Positions 1 to 7,696 of a DNA stretch of 42,681 nt are shown piece by piece (within the stretch, counting starts at the first letter, position 1; the number at the start of each line of letters is the position of its first letter). The notes beneath the pieces are model-generated. The model saw only the letters and a list, made by a program, of their open reading frames with translations. It searched no databases and had not been told where the DNA came from. Made by a program: the position numbers and the translations under genes. This DNA is from an uncultured Prevotellaceae bacterium (GTDB taxonomy: Bacteria > Bacteroidota > Bacteroidia > Bacteroidales > Muribaculaceae). Where the stretch lies: positions 1 to 42,681 of the forward strand of contig ONIL01000035.1 in assembly GCA_900317835.1 (NCBI GenBank), in the 5' to 3' direction.

Positions 1-672
1 GACGGTGATCCCGAGGTAGCTGCTTCGGGTGCTGGTGTCGGTGGTTCGTCTTCGGTAGGCTTCGACTACTGCGGCGTTCCTGCTACCCGCCAGTATGCAC
101 TGGGTATCAACCTCGTGTTCGGTACCGATCTCGCAGCTCCCGCTCGCGTGAACACTGCCGAGCTCGACCTGCTCAACGGCCAGATCAACGACCTGCGCAA
201 CCAGCTCGCTAACGCTCAGAACGCCAGCAACGCCCGCATCGCTCAGCTCGAGAACGACCTCGCTGCTGCCAACCGCGCTCTGGCCAACTGCAAGAACGAC
301 CTGAATGCTGCCAAGAATATCGCACCCCAGGTGATCGATCGCAGCAAGCAGTTCATGAACGTGCTTGTTCACTTCCCCGTGAACAAGACTGGTATCGGCG
401 CTGACCAGCGTCCCAATGTAGAGCGCGTTGCTGCTTACATGAAGAGCCATCCCGAGGCTACCTGCGAAATCAAGGGTTATGCCTCGAAGGAAGGTCCTGC
501 CGACAACAACATCAAGCTCGCTAACGGCCGTGCCGCCAGCGTGAGGGATATGCTCGTGAACAAGTATGGTATCGCTGCCAACCGCATCAAAGCTGAAGGC
601 CAGGGTATCAGCGAAATGTTTGACGAATTGAGCTGGAACCGCGTTTCCATCTGCGAAATCATCGTGAAGTAA
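1..672 (+). CDS. OmpA-family outer membrane protein, C-terminal part (5' truncated by window edge)
   Basis: This is the C-terminal 223 residues of an outer-membrane protein whose start lies before the window. The first ~40 visible residues end in a strand-like stretch (YALGINLVFG) that looks like the last strand of a beta barrel. A heptad-like alpha-helical linker rich in Asn, Leu and Ala follows (about residues 52-100). The last ~110 residues match the OmpA C-terminal peptidoglycan-binding fold, with GYASKEG and NGRAASV motifs. The Asp that contacts diaminopimelate in E. coli OmpA is replaced by Ser (GYAS), a form I know from other Bacteroidetes; the Arg of the RAxxV helix is kept. The expected role is to tether the outer membrane to peptidoglycan. 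It lies 30 bp before a SusD-like gene, where a SusC gene would be usual. Family confidence is high; exact role is unknown. Confidence 0.85.
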   Translation, partial: DGDPEVAASGAGVGGSSSVGFDYCGVPATRQYALGINLVFGTDLAAPARVNTAELDLLNGQINDLRNQLANAQNASNARIAQLENDLAAANRALANCKNDLNAAKNIAPQVIDRSKQFMNVLVHFPVNKTGIGADQRPNVERVAAYMKSHPEATCEIKGYASKEGPADNNIKLANGRAASVRDMLVNKYGIAANRIKAEGQGISEMFDELSWNRVSICEIIVK

Positions 673-702
673 GTATTAACTGACTAAAAAAACAGATATA
701 AT

Positions 703-2581
703 ATGAAATCATTGAAATCAATTATACTGTGCGGTCTGGGAGTTCTGGCGGTTATCGCTGACCTCTTGCAACGACTGGCTTGATGTGAACGTTGACCCCG
801 ATAGCCCTTCGGCCGAGTCCACGACCTATGACCAGCGTTTGGCGCACATTGAGTTCTATACCAACAGCGGCTTGCAGTTCGGCGCATGGCGCACCACCAT
901 GGGCATGGGTGACTGGACCCGTAGCGCCACCAATGGCGGTACCTATATGCAGGCCTCCTATTGGCATCCCGTTGATGGTCAGGTGACCACCGTTTATCAG
1001 TGGTGGTTCGTTGGCGCTTATGCCAACGTGCCTGACATGATCGCTAAGGCTGAGGCTGTCGAGAACTGGCAATTTGCCGGTGCTGGCTACCTGATTAAGG
1101 CTTATGGCTTCATGGCCATGACCGACCTCCATGGTGAGATGCCTTACACCCAGGCAGGCGCTGAGCCCGCTACTCCCGAGTATGACACGGGCAAGACCAT
1201 CTATCTGGGCTGCTTTGAGTGCATCGACAAGGCCATCGAGTACCTCGAGAAGGGTCAGAGCCAGGATCCCAACCTGCCCACGCTGGCAGCTGGTGACTGG
1301 TGGAACCACGGTGACCTGAACAAGTGGATCAAGCTCGCCTACATGTTGAAGGCCCGCTGGATCAACAAGTTGAACAAGAAGGGTGCCGGTAGTTACAAGG
1401 ATGGTAAGTATGATGCAGACGAAATCCTGCGCTGCCTTGACAAGGCTATGCAGAGCAACGCCGACAATACCATCGTTAACCACACCGACGACAACGGCGC
1501 AACCCACGACAACCTGGGTTGGGATGAGCCCGTTGACTACTCGCCCTTGTTCTCGGTTAGCGGTATGAATGCTGGCTACATGGCTACCAAGATGCTCTAT
1601 GACAACCTGACCAACTTTGCAGGCAAGGGCGTCGAGGATCCCCGTGCCGACCACATCCTGCCTTGGGCTTACAGCCCCAACAAGGATGACAACAGCCGCA
1701 CCGACGTGAAGTGGGTAGGCAACTGGCGCCGTACCTTGGGCGTTGACATGGCTAGTGAAATCTTTAGCCAGGGTGGCCCGTTGCGCGCTATGTTCAATAT
1801 TGCCACTAATAGTTGGTACATCAGCTCGGCTAACGAGGAGCGCCTGGGTGATACCGTCTATATCGAGGGTACTAGTGACTGTAAGGGTTACTTCGCTAAT
1901 CCCAGCATCCTGTACTGCCGCGCCGGTAGTGGTCAGTTCCAGTCTGCTGAGTCAGGTACTTTCTATACCCGCGTAAGTTCACCGACCTACATCGGCACCT
2001 ATGCAGAGTGCTGCTTCATCAAGGCCGAGACCCTCTTCAAGAAGGGTGACAAGGCTGGCGCTTACAATGCCTACAAGGCAGGTATCAAGGCCAGCTGTGA
2101 ACTGATGAACGAGAAGCTGAAAGTATGGATTGCTGAGGATCCCAGTCTTGCTGACTGCCCGTCATTCACCCCGATGACCGATGATGCCATCAACAACTTC
2201 CTGAACAACGGTATCGGCACTCAGAGCGAGCTGACCCTGGGTCACATCCTCACTCAGAAGCGTATCGCCCTCATGTTCTCTTATGAGATCTGGAACGATA
2301 TGCGCCGCTATGACTTCGACAAGAACATCTTCTTCGGTTGGTCAATTCCCGCTCAGCACTACAAGGTAGCTGCCGCTATGCTGGCTATCCCCGAGGGCAA
2401 GCAGTATCGTCGCTGGCGTCAGTGCTCACACGAGTACAACTACAACAGCAAGAACCTGCAGGCCATCGGTGCTCAGGTTCCCGGCGCCCGCATGACCGAC
2501 GGCGAGGGTAACGAAGTGATGTGGAACCGTCAGGATGACGCTTGGACCATCCCCGTATGGTGGGATAGCGACCAGGAGTAA
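703..2581 (+). CDS. SusD/RagB-family nutrient-binding lipoprotein, frameshifted in the signal peptide
   Basis: The 785-2581 frame encodes a ~600-residue SusD-like protein (SusD_2 type) ending in PVWWDSDQE. SusD proteins sit on the outer membrane surface and cap a SusC TonB-dependent transporter to capture glycans or peptides. The mature N-terminus TSCNDWLDVNVDPD is typical, with the lipid-bearing Cys at 767-769. No ATG, GTG or TTG precedes that Cys in this frame. A perfect signal peptide begins at ATG 703 in another frame (MKSLKSIILCGLGVLAVIA), and that frame stops at 781. Removing one base near 757-760 (gctg) joins both parts as VLAVIATSCNDW. So either a base is inserted (mutation or sequencing error), or the gene is expressed only from GTG 785 without a lipoprotein signal. 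No SusC gene is visible next to it. A strong terminator follows. Confidence 0.88.
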
Positions 2582-2605
2582 TCCTCCACATTAGGATTCA
2601 TCAAT

Positions 2606-2647
2606 AAAAACGTCCGCCGAGGCTTTTCGCCCCGGCGGCGTTTTTTG
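2606..2647 (+). terminator. Rho-independent terminator after the SusD-like gene
   Basis: The hairpin CCGCCGaGGC / GCCcCGGCGG has a TTTTC loop and a single A-C mismatch, and is followed by a run of six T. It begins about 30 bp after the SusD-like stop codon. Confidence 0.9.
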
Positions 2648-2672
2648 AAATCGGATACTTTCAGTATCTTTG
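2644..2672 (+). promoter_or_regulatory. Bacteroidetes-type promoter for pgeF, overlapping the terminator T-tract
   Basis: TATCTTTG (2665-2672) matches the TAnnTTTG -7 box. A TTTG at 2644-2647 lies 17 bp upstream, slightly short of the usual 19-21, and is made of the last bases of the preceding terminator. The start codon at 2690 would leave a leader of only about 10 nt. Confidence 0.6.
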
Positions 2673-2689
2673 CCACATCATTTGAGGAT

Positions 2690-3481
2690 ATGGAACTGGA
2701 GAAATTGGATTTCGCAAGACCTCTGGTGGACGTTGAGGCATTCTCGACCACACGAGGCGAGGTGTCGGGCAAGAGCGCCTATTCGGGTGTGAACTTGTGT
2801 GACTATGTGGGTGATGATGCCCTGCGGGTGCTGGACGCGCGGCTGACGTTGGCCATGCAACTGGGTATCGACTTGGATGACCTGGTGATGCCACGGCAGA
2901 CGCACTCGTGCCGTGTGGCAGTGATCAATGAGGATTTCCTCTCACTGGATATCGAGAAACAAGAGGCTGCGCTCGAGGGCGTTGACGCTCTGGTGACGCC
3001 GCTCAGCGGTGTGGCCATCGGAGTGAATACTGCCGACTGTGTGCCGATTGTGCTTGCCGACGAGGCGGCTGGCGTCATTGCTGTGGCTCATGCGGGATGG
3101 CGCGGAACGGTGGGCTGCATCGCCCGTGCCGTTGTCGAGGAAATGTGCCGTCAGGGTGCTCAAGCCGAGCGCATAGTGGCCTCGATGGGCCCAAGCATCT
3201 GCCAGGACTGCTTTGAAGTGGGAGACGAAGTGGTGGAAGCCTTTGAGAAGGCCCGATTTGATCTGGGGACCATTGTGGCGAGGGATGCATCCACTGGCAA
3301 GGCCCATATCGACCTGCGTGCCGCCAACCGTGACGTGCTGATTGCCGCTGGCGTTCCTGCAGGCAACATTGTCCAGTCGCAGCACTGTTCGCGTTGTGAA
3401 CACGGGCGTTTTTTCTCGGCCCGGCGTTTAGGTATTGACAGCGGCAGGACGTTTACAGGAATCTACCGCAAATTACGATAA
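2690..3481 (+). CDS. pgeF: Peptidoglycan editing factor PgeF (laccase-domain / YfiH family)
   Basis: This 263-residue protein belongs to the YfiH/PgeF family, once called polyphenol oxidases. In E. coli the protein removes wrongly incorporated L-Ser from UDP-MurNAc peptide precursors. Family motifs are present: PRQTHS, NTADCVPI, AHAGWRGT and GPSICQDCFEVG, which hold the His and Cys metal-site residues. I chose ATG 2690 (MELEKLDF). An upstream in-frame TTG at 2645 lies inside the preceding terminator and before the likely transcription start, so it is unlikely. The gene stands alone: a terminator precedes it and REP-like hairpins follow. Bacteroidetes homologues are usually about this length. 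Confidence 0.93.
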   Translation: MELEKLDFARPLVDVEAFSTTRGEVSGKSAYSGVNLCDYVGDDALRVLDARLTLAMQLGIDLDDLVMPRQTHSCRVAVINEDFLSLDIEKQEAALEGVDALVTPLSGVAIGVNTADCVPIVLADEAAGVIAVAHAGWRGTVGCIARAVVEEMCRQGAQAERIVASMGPSICQDCFEVGDEVVEAFEKARFDLGTIVARDASTGKAHIDLRAANRDVLIAAGVPAGNIVQSQHCSRCEHGRFFSARRLGIDSGRTFTGIYRKLR

Positions 3482-3515
3482 GTGTTCGAGTAGAACTAGC
3501 AGTGCCATTAAGAAA

Positions 3516-3623
3516 GCAGGCCAGAGGTCTGCACAAGGCTGTAAGCCTTGACTAGCATAAACCCCAGGGCGCACAGGTCGAAAGACCTTGTGTGGCCTGG
3601 GGTCTTTCGGCTAGGAATGGAAT
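3516..3623. repeat. Cluster of REP-like hairpins on the left of the RAYT gene
   Basis: The gap between pgeF and the transposase (3482-3642) holds only hairpins. They are GCAGGCC-AGA-GGTCTGC (3516-3532), CAAGGCT-GTA-AGCCTTG (3534-3550), and a longer ACCCCAGG...CCTGGGGT hairpin enclosing GGTC-GAAA-GACC (about 3560-3604). The first, read on the other strand, nearly repeats the hairpin at 4271-4287 on the right side of the transposase, so the two flanks are partial mirror images. No ORF is evident here. Confidence 0.7.
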
Positions 3624-3642
3624 GGGCCCCGTAGGGGGCCAC
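3624..3642. repeat. Left 19-bp REP-like inverted repeat of the RAYT element
   Basis: GGGCCCCGTAGGGGGCCAC is the exact reverse complement of 4164-4182. It ends directly at the transposase stop codon. Read on the minus strand it is a GTGG foot followed by a 6-bp GGCCCC/GGGGCC stem with a CTAC loop. This is the layout of REP sequences recognised by RAYT proteins. Confidence 0.85.
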
Positions 3643-4089
3643 TTAGGTCAGACGATAGTCATTCCACTCAATTCCAGCGTTTAGTATGTGTTTACGATAT
3701 TCATTTTCAAAGGTCTCCCGTTGATGATGAGTGCGCTGGTTCCTGATGTATTCGGCCACCATTTCCTTATCACGCAGTGCATAAGTGAAAGCCCCATACT
3801 CTTTCCCCCATCCTGCGAATAGTGGAAAAGACTCGCGATTTTGTTTGATCCACTGGCTTGTTGACAACTTGATGTCTCGTACGAGATCAGATAAACGCAC
3901 CGATGGATGGAGATTAATCAACAGGTGAATGTGATTCTCAATGCCATTGATGGCAAAGAGTGTCGATTGGGAGCTCTGCACAACACGCGCGATGTAACGA
4001 TACAACTGGTCGCACGAAGTGAGGGGCAAGGTCATCTCGCGCCTATAGGTATTGATAACGATATGATAGATGGCTGTTACTGCACTCAT
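3643..4089 (-). CDS. REP-associated tyrosine transposase (RAYT; IS200-like Y1 HUH superfamily)
   Basis: This 148-residue protein has the IS200/Y1 transposase fold. The HUH motif is HIHLL (about residues 53-57, in NGIENHIHLLI), and the likely catalytic Tyr lies in the downstream helix MVAEYIRNQ (about residue 114). RAYT proteins nick single-stranded DNA at REP hairpins and are thought to spread them; they are usually domesticated single-copy genes. Here the gene is bracketed by a perfect 19-bp inverted REP-like repeat and more hairpins, which supports RAYT over a free IS200 element. It has its own consensus promoter (4111-4142). Length fits the family and the frame is intact, so it is probably functional. 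Confidence 0.88.
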   Translation of the reverse strand: MSAVTAIYHIVINTYRREMTLPLTSCDQLYRYIARVVQSSQSTLFAINGIENHIHLLINLHPSVRLSDLVRDIKLSTSQWIKQNRESFPLFAGWGKEYGAFTYALRDKEMVAEYIRNQRTHHQRETFENEYRKHILNAGIEWNDYRLT

Positions 4090-4110
4090 AATATATCAGT
4101 TTTGAGATGA

Positions 4111-4142
4111 CAAAGTTACTATAAAATATAGAAGAGTGCAAA
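4111..4142 (-). promoter_or_regulatory. Consensus promoter of the RAYT gene
   Basis: On the minus strand TTTG (4142-4139), 20 bp, then TAACTTTG (4118-4111), a full match to the Bacteroidetes consensus. It lies 21 bp before the start codon and inside the REP-bounded unit. Confidence 0.75.
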
Positions 4143-4163
4143 ACTGAGCATCGCCTCTTGTGA

Positions 4164-4182
4164 GTGGCCCCCTACGGGGCCC
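4164..4182. repeat. Right 19-bp REP-like inverted repeat of the RAYT element
   Basis: GTGGCCCCCTACGGGGCCC is the perfect reverse complement of 3624-3642: a GTGG foot, then stem GGCCCC / GGGGCC with loop CTAC. Confidence 0.85.
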
Positions 4183-4212
4183 GAGCTGGATAGAGTCATT
4201 GTCACCAAGCCA

Positions 4213-4299
4213 CGAGGACCTTCGGCCCTCGCGCCATGGTGTTAGTTCAAGCTGAGGCCGCTGGCCTCATGCAGACCTTCGGCCTGCTCGGCTAGCCGA
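4213..4299. repeat. REP-like hairpin cluster on the right of the RAYT gene
   Basis: In the gene-free stretch 4090-4458 there are four hairpins: CGAGGACC-TTC-GGCCCTCG (4213-4231), TGAGGCC-GCT-GGCCTCA (4253-4269), GCAGACC-TTC-GGCCTGC (4271-4287) and the 12-bp palindrome TCGGCTAGCCGA (4288-4299). Two share the core GACCTTCGGCC. TCGGCTAG also occurs at 3607-3614 on the left side. The rest of the stretch (4300-4394) shows no gene or clear signal. Confidence 0.7.
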
Positions 4300-4394
4300 T
4301 TTTCATCATGAATAGTTTAGGGATGTTCGCCAAGGGGCTGATATTTGGTCAACTTGCTTGCTAATAGTGAGTCCTTAATTAGCTTTGGGACGAT

Positions 4395-4442
4395 AAAATA
4401 CAGTGATGTCCGCCTCACAAGAGGCGGACATCACTGTATTTT
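4395..4442. terminator. 22-bp perfect hairpin, terminator for the metallopeptidase gene
   Basis: The two 22-nt arms (4395-4416 and 4421-4442) are perfect reverse complements around an ACAA loop. The stem has a GC-rich top (CGCCTC/GAGGCG) and an AAAA/TTTT base, so it can work as a terminator in both directions. It begins 16 bp after the stop codon of the minus-strand gene. Confidence 0.85.
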
Positions 4443-4458
4443 GTTTTAAACTGTTCGA

Positions 4459-5328
4459 TTACAGGGTGGCGTCGCTCTCCTGGAAGGTGGTGGCGCGGCG
4501 CACGTCGCCCGTCTGGTAACCCAGCTTGAACCATTTCATGCGCTGGGCGCTGGTGCCGTGGGTGAAGCTCTCGGGCTGTGCATAGCCCTGTGCACGCTTC
4601 TGCAGGTAGTCGTCACCGATCTTCTGGGCGCAGTCGATAGCCTCCATCAGGTCCCTGTCGCTGATGGAGTTGAAGTAGCGATTCTCATAGTGTGCCCACA
4701 CGCCGGCATAGAAGTCGGCCATGAGCTCCAGGCGAACGCTGTACTTGTTGGCGTTGGTCTGATTGGTGGCCTGCATGCGCTGGTGTGCCTGGTCGAGTGT
4801 ACCCATCAAGTACTCGATGTGGTGACCCACCTCGTGGGCGATAACATAGGCCTTGGCAAGGCTGGAGTTGTCACCCTGCACACCAAGTTGCCTGTCCATT
4901 GTCTGGAAGAAAGCCAGGTCCAGATAAACTTTCTGGTCACCCGAGCAATAGAAGGGGCCCATAGCAGCCTGGCCCTGGCCGCAAGCAGTCCGAGTGGCAC
5001 CCGTGTAAAGTACCAGTTTGGGAGGGGGGTATTGGCCGATGCCATATTCCTTGAAAATCTGGGCCCAGATATCCTCGGTGCTGGCAATCACCTGGCTGGC
5101 AAATACAGCGAGTTCCTCTTCCTCAGCTGTTGCCACATGACCGTTTTCAGTCTGGATAGCCGATCCGCCCACCTGTTGTATCACGTCGCCGATATCGCCA
5201 CCCATCAGCAGGGCAATCAAACCAGCGATAATCAATCCGCCAATACCGCCCATGCCCACTTTGGTGCCTGTGCTCATACCACGGCGATCTTCAACATTTT
5301 CGCTTTCGCGTCTTCCTTCGAGTCTCAT
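4459..5328 (-). CDS. ypfJ: YpfJ-family neutral zinc metallopeptidase
   Basis: This 289-residue protein matches the putative neutral zinc metallopeptidase family (E. coli YpfJ). An N-terminal charged segment is followed by one Gly/Ile/Leu-rich membrane helix (about residues 24-43), so the protease domain probably faces the periplasm. The catalytic motif HEVGHH is at residues 165-170, and a conserved RLELMADFYAG helix about 35 residues later would carry the third zinc ligand. The substrate is unknown for the family. The gene is transcribed divergently from glgB across a 212-bp gap and ends at a strong 22-bp hairpin. The length is normal for the family. Confidence 0.92.
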   Translation of the reverse strand: MRLEGRRESENVEDRRGMSTGTKVGMGGIGGLIIAGLIALLMGGDIGDVIQQVGGSAIQTENGHVATAEEEELAVFASQVIASTEDIWAQIFKEYGIGQYPPPKLVLYTGATRTACGQGQAAMGPFYCSGDQKVYLDLAFFQTMDRQLGVQGDNSSLAKAYVIAHEVGHHIEYLMGTLDQAHQRMQATNQTNANKYSVRLELMADFYAGVWAHYENRYFNSISDRDLMEAIDCAQKIGDDYLQKRAQGYAQPESFTHGTSAQRMKWFKLGYQTGDVRRATTFQESDATL

Positions 5329-5373
5329 AGTATAAATGATATTTTAGTTGTTAGTATTCTCTTCTAAAGAGTG

Positions 5374-5381
5374 CAAATTTA
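5374..5381 (-). promoter_or_regulatory. -7 box for the ypfJ-like gene
   Basis: Minus-strand TAAATTTG matches TAnnTTTG and lies 45 bp before the start codon. No clear -33 TTTG was seen at the right distance. Confidence 0.45.
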
Positions 5382-5497
5382 GGAATTTTTTTAATAATCC
5401 TTCATAAACTGATGATTTTTTCTCATAAATTGCAATCGTTTTCAAGGTCTTGCAGCAAAAAAAATGCCAAAAAGCGCATTGAATGACAGCAAATTTG

Positions 5498-5505
5498 TAC
5501 CTTTG
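5498..5505 (+). promoter_or_regulatory. -7 box for glgB
   Basis: TACCTTTG matches TAnnTTTG and lies 35 bp before the glgB start. ATTG at 5478-5481 is a weak -33 candidate with 16-bp spacing. Confidence 0.5.
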
Positions 5506-5540
5506 TACTCATCACAATCACCAATCAAGAACTGTGCATT

Positions 5541-7607
5541 ATGAGAAAGAAAAAGAATCTTGCGATTATCAACGATGACCCGTGGCTGGAGCCTTATAGC
5601 GATGCCATCAACGGGCGCCATCAGGATGCCTTGAACAAGTTGGCAGAACTCACAGGCGGCACCGGCAATCTGGTTGAGTTTGCCAACGCCTATAACTACT
5701 ACGGCCTTCACCGCACTAGTGATGGCGGTTGGGTATTCCGCGAATGGGCACCCAATGCCACCGAGATTTACCTTGTCGGCCAGTTCAACGATTGGCGTGA
5801 GTGTGCCCCCTACAAGCTCAAGCGCCTGGAGAACGGCAATTGGGAAATTGTGCTGCCCCAGCGTGCTATGCGTCACGGCGACCTGTACAAGTTGCGCGTG
5901 CACTGGCAGGGTGGGGAAGGTGAGCGCATTCCGGCCTACGCAACGCGGGTCGTTCAGGATGAGAAGACCTATATCTTCTCGGCTCAGGTTTGGTCTCCTG
6001 AGGAGGCTTACGAATTCAAGGTAAAGGACTTTGTGCCCAACACGTCACCGCTGCTCATCTATGAGTGCCACATCGGCATGGCGCAGAACCGTGAGGGCGT
6101 GGGCACCTATGAGGAATTCCGTGTCAACGTGCTGCCCCGCATTATTGCCGACGGCTACAACGCGATCCAGATCATGGCAATCCAAGAGCATCCCTATTAC
6201 GGCTCTTTCGGTTATCACGTGTCCAGCTTTTATGCCGCCTCGTCCCGTTTCGGCACTCCTGAGGAATTGAAGCATCTCATCGATGATGCCCATGCGGCAG
6301 GAGTTGCCGTCATCATGGATATCGTTCACTCCCATGCCGTGAAGAACGAGGTCGAGGGCCTGGGCCGTTTTGACGGCACAGGTGACCTGTATTTCTACGG
6401 TGACGACAAGCGCGAGCATCCCGCGTGGGATTCCCTGTGCTTCGACTACGGCAAGAACGCTGTGCTCAATTTCCTGCTCTCCAACTGCAAGTATTGGTTG
6501 AAGGAGTATGGGTTTGACGGTTTCCGCTTCGATGGCGTGACGTCGATGTTGTATTACAGCCATGGTTTGGGACAGGCCTTCGGCAGTTATGACGACTATT
6601 ATAATGGTGGTGAGGACACCAATGCCATCACCTACCTCACACTTGCCAACGAGCTCATTCATACCGTGAATCCCAATGCTATCACTATCGCCGAGGAAAT
6701 GAGCGGTATGCCTGGCTTGGCCCGAAAGTTCAAGGACGGTGGCATCGGCTTTGACTACCGCATGGCGATGGGCATCCCCGACTACTGGATCAAGACCATC
6801 AAGGAACGTAAAGACGAGGACTGGAAGCCGACTTCCATCTTCTGGGAACTTACCAACCGCCGCGCCGACGAGAAGACAGTATCCTATGCCGAAAGCCATG
6901 ACCAGGCACTTGTGGGTGATAAGACGATCATCTTCCGCCTGATAGATAAGGAGATGTACTGGCACATGATGACTGATGACCATGATGGTACAGTTGACCG
7001 TGGCATGGCGTTGCACAAGATGATTCGCCTGGTGACGGCATCGCTCATCAACGGCGCCTACCTCAATTTCATGGGCAATGAGTGGGGGCATCCTGAATGG
7101 ATTGACTTCCCGCGCCAGGGCAATGGATGGAGCTACAAGTATGCCCGTCGACAGTGGGATCTTGTGGATCGCGAGGACCTCAAGTACCAGTTCCTCAACA
7201 ACTGGGACAATGACATGATCCACCTCATCGGCAGTGTGAAGAATTTCCAGAAATTGCCGGTGCGCAAACTTTGGGACAAGGATGATGACCAAGTGCTGGC
7301 TTACATGCGTGGAGATCTCGTGTTCGTGTTCAACTTCAGTCCCAACCGATCACATGTGGACTATCCTATGCTGGCACCCGAGGGCGAATATCAAGGTGTG
7401 TTTGACAGTGATGATGCCCGTTATGGCGGTTATGGTAATATCGATAGCACTGTGAATCACTTTACTGAGCACGATGGCCTGTATGCTGCTGCTCATCTGG
7501 GTTGGCTCAAACTGTATCTGCCCGCCCGCAGCGCCCAAGTGCTGCGGCTTAAGCCTGCACGCGTCCGCAGGCCTGCAGCCAAGAAATCGACGACGAAGAA
7601 GAAATAA
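5541..7607 (+). CDS. glgB: 1,4-alpha-glucan branching enzyme GlgB
   Basis: GlgB cuts alpha-1,4 glucan chains and re-attaches them as alpha-1,6 branches during glycogen synthesis in the cytoplasm. The 688-residue protein has an N-terminal CBM48/early-set domain (WVFREWAPNATEIYLVGQF, about residues 64-83) and a GH13 barrel. Catalytic signatures are GFRFDGVT with the nucleophile Asp331, IAEEMSG with the acid/base Glu385, and ESHDQ with His453-Asp454. The C-terminal tail is unusually basic (RVRRPAAKKSTTKKK). It stands alone between its own promoter and a strong terminator, with no other glycogen gene beside it. The length matches Bacteroidetes GlgB. Confidence 0.96.
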   Translation: MRKKKNLAIINDDPWLEPYSDAINGRHQDALNKLAELTGGTGNLVEFANAYNYYGLHRTSDGGWVFREWAPNATEIYLVGQFNDWRECAPYKLKRLENGNWEIVLPQRAMRHGDLYKLRVHWQGGEGERIPAYATRVVQDEKTYIFSAQVWSPEEAYEFKVKDFVPNTSPLLIYECHIGMAQNREGVGTYEEFRVNVLPRIIADGYNAIQIMAIQEHPYYGSFGYHVSSFYAASSRFGTPEELKHLIDDAHAAGVAVIMDIVHSHAVKNEVEGLGRFDGTGDLYFYGDDKREHPAWDSLCFDYGKNAVLNFLLSNCKYWLKEYGFDGFRFDGVTSMLYYSHGLGQAFGSYDDYYNGGEDTNAITYLTLANELIHTVNPNAITIAEEMSGMPGLARKFKDGGIGFDYRMAMGIPDYWIKTIKERKDEDWKPTSIFWELTNRRADEKTVSYAESHDQALVGDKTIIFRLIDKEMYWHMMTDDHDGTVDRGMALHKMIRLVTASLINGAYLNFMGNEWGHPEWIDFPRQGNGWSYKYARRQWDLVDREDLKYQFLNNWDNDMIHLIGSVKNFQKLPVRKLWDKDDDQVLAYMRGDLVFVFNFSPNRSHVDYPMLAPEGEYQGVFDSDDARYGGYGNIDSTVNHFTEHDGLYAAAHLGWLKLYLPARSAQVLRLKPARVRRPAAKKSTTKKK

Positions 7608-7636
7608 CTGCGAACTCGCAAACCACCTAATAGAAT

Positions 7637-7681
7637 GTATGGCTTTGGAACGATTTCGTTCCAAGGCCATACGCGTTTTTG
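7637..7681 (+). terminator. Rho-independent terminator of glgB
   Basis: GTATGGCTTTGGAACG (7637-7652) pairs with CGTTCCAAGGCCATAC (7657-7672), a 16-bp stem with one G-T wobble and an ATTT loop, followed by GCGTTTTTG. It sits between the convergent glgB and U32 genes. Confidence 0.9.
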
Positions 7682-7696
7682 ATTACCCTGTGGATT

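Noticed and set aside
3534-3604. Hairpins as terminators of pgeF
   Set aside because: No T run follows any of them; sequence symmetry with the other side of the RAYT gene fits REP-like repeats better.
6045-7292. 415-residue minus-strand ORF
   Set aside because: Antisense to the GlgB catalytic domain, which has all active-site motifs on the plus strand.
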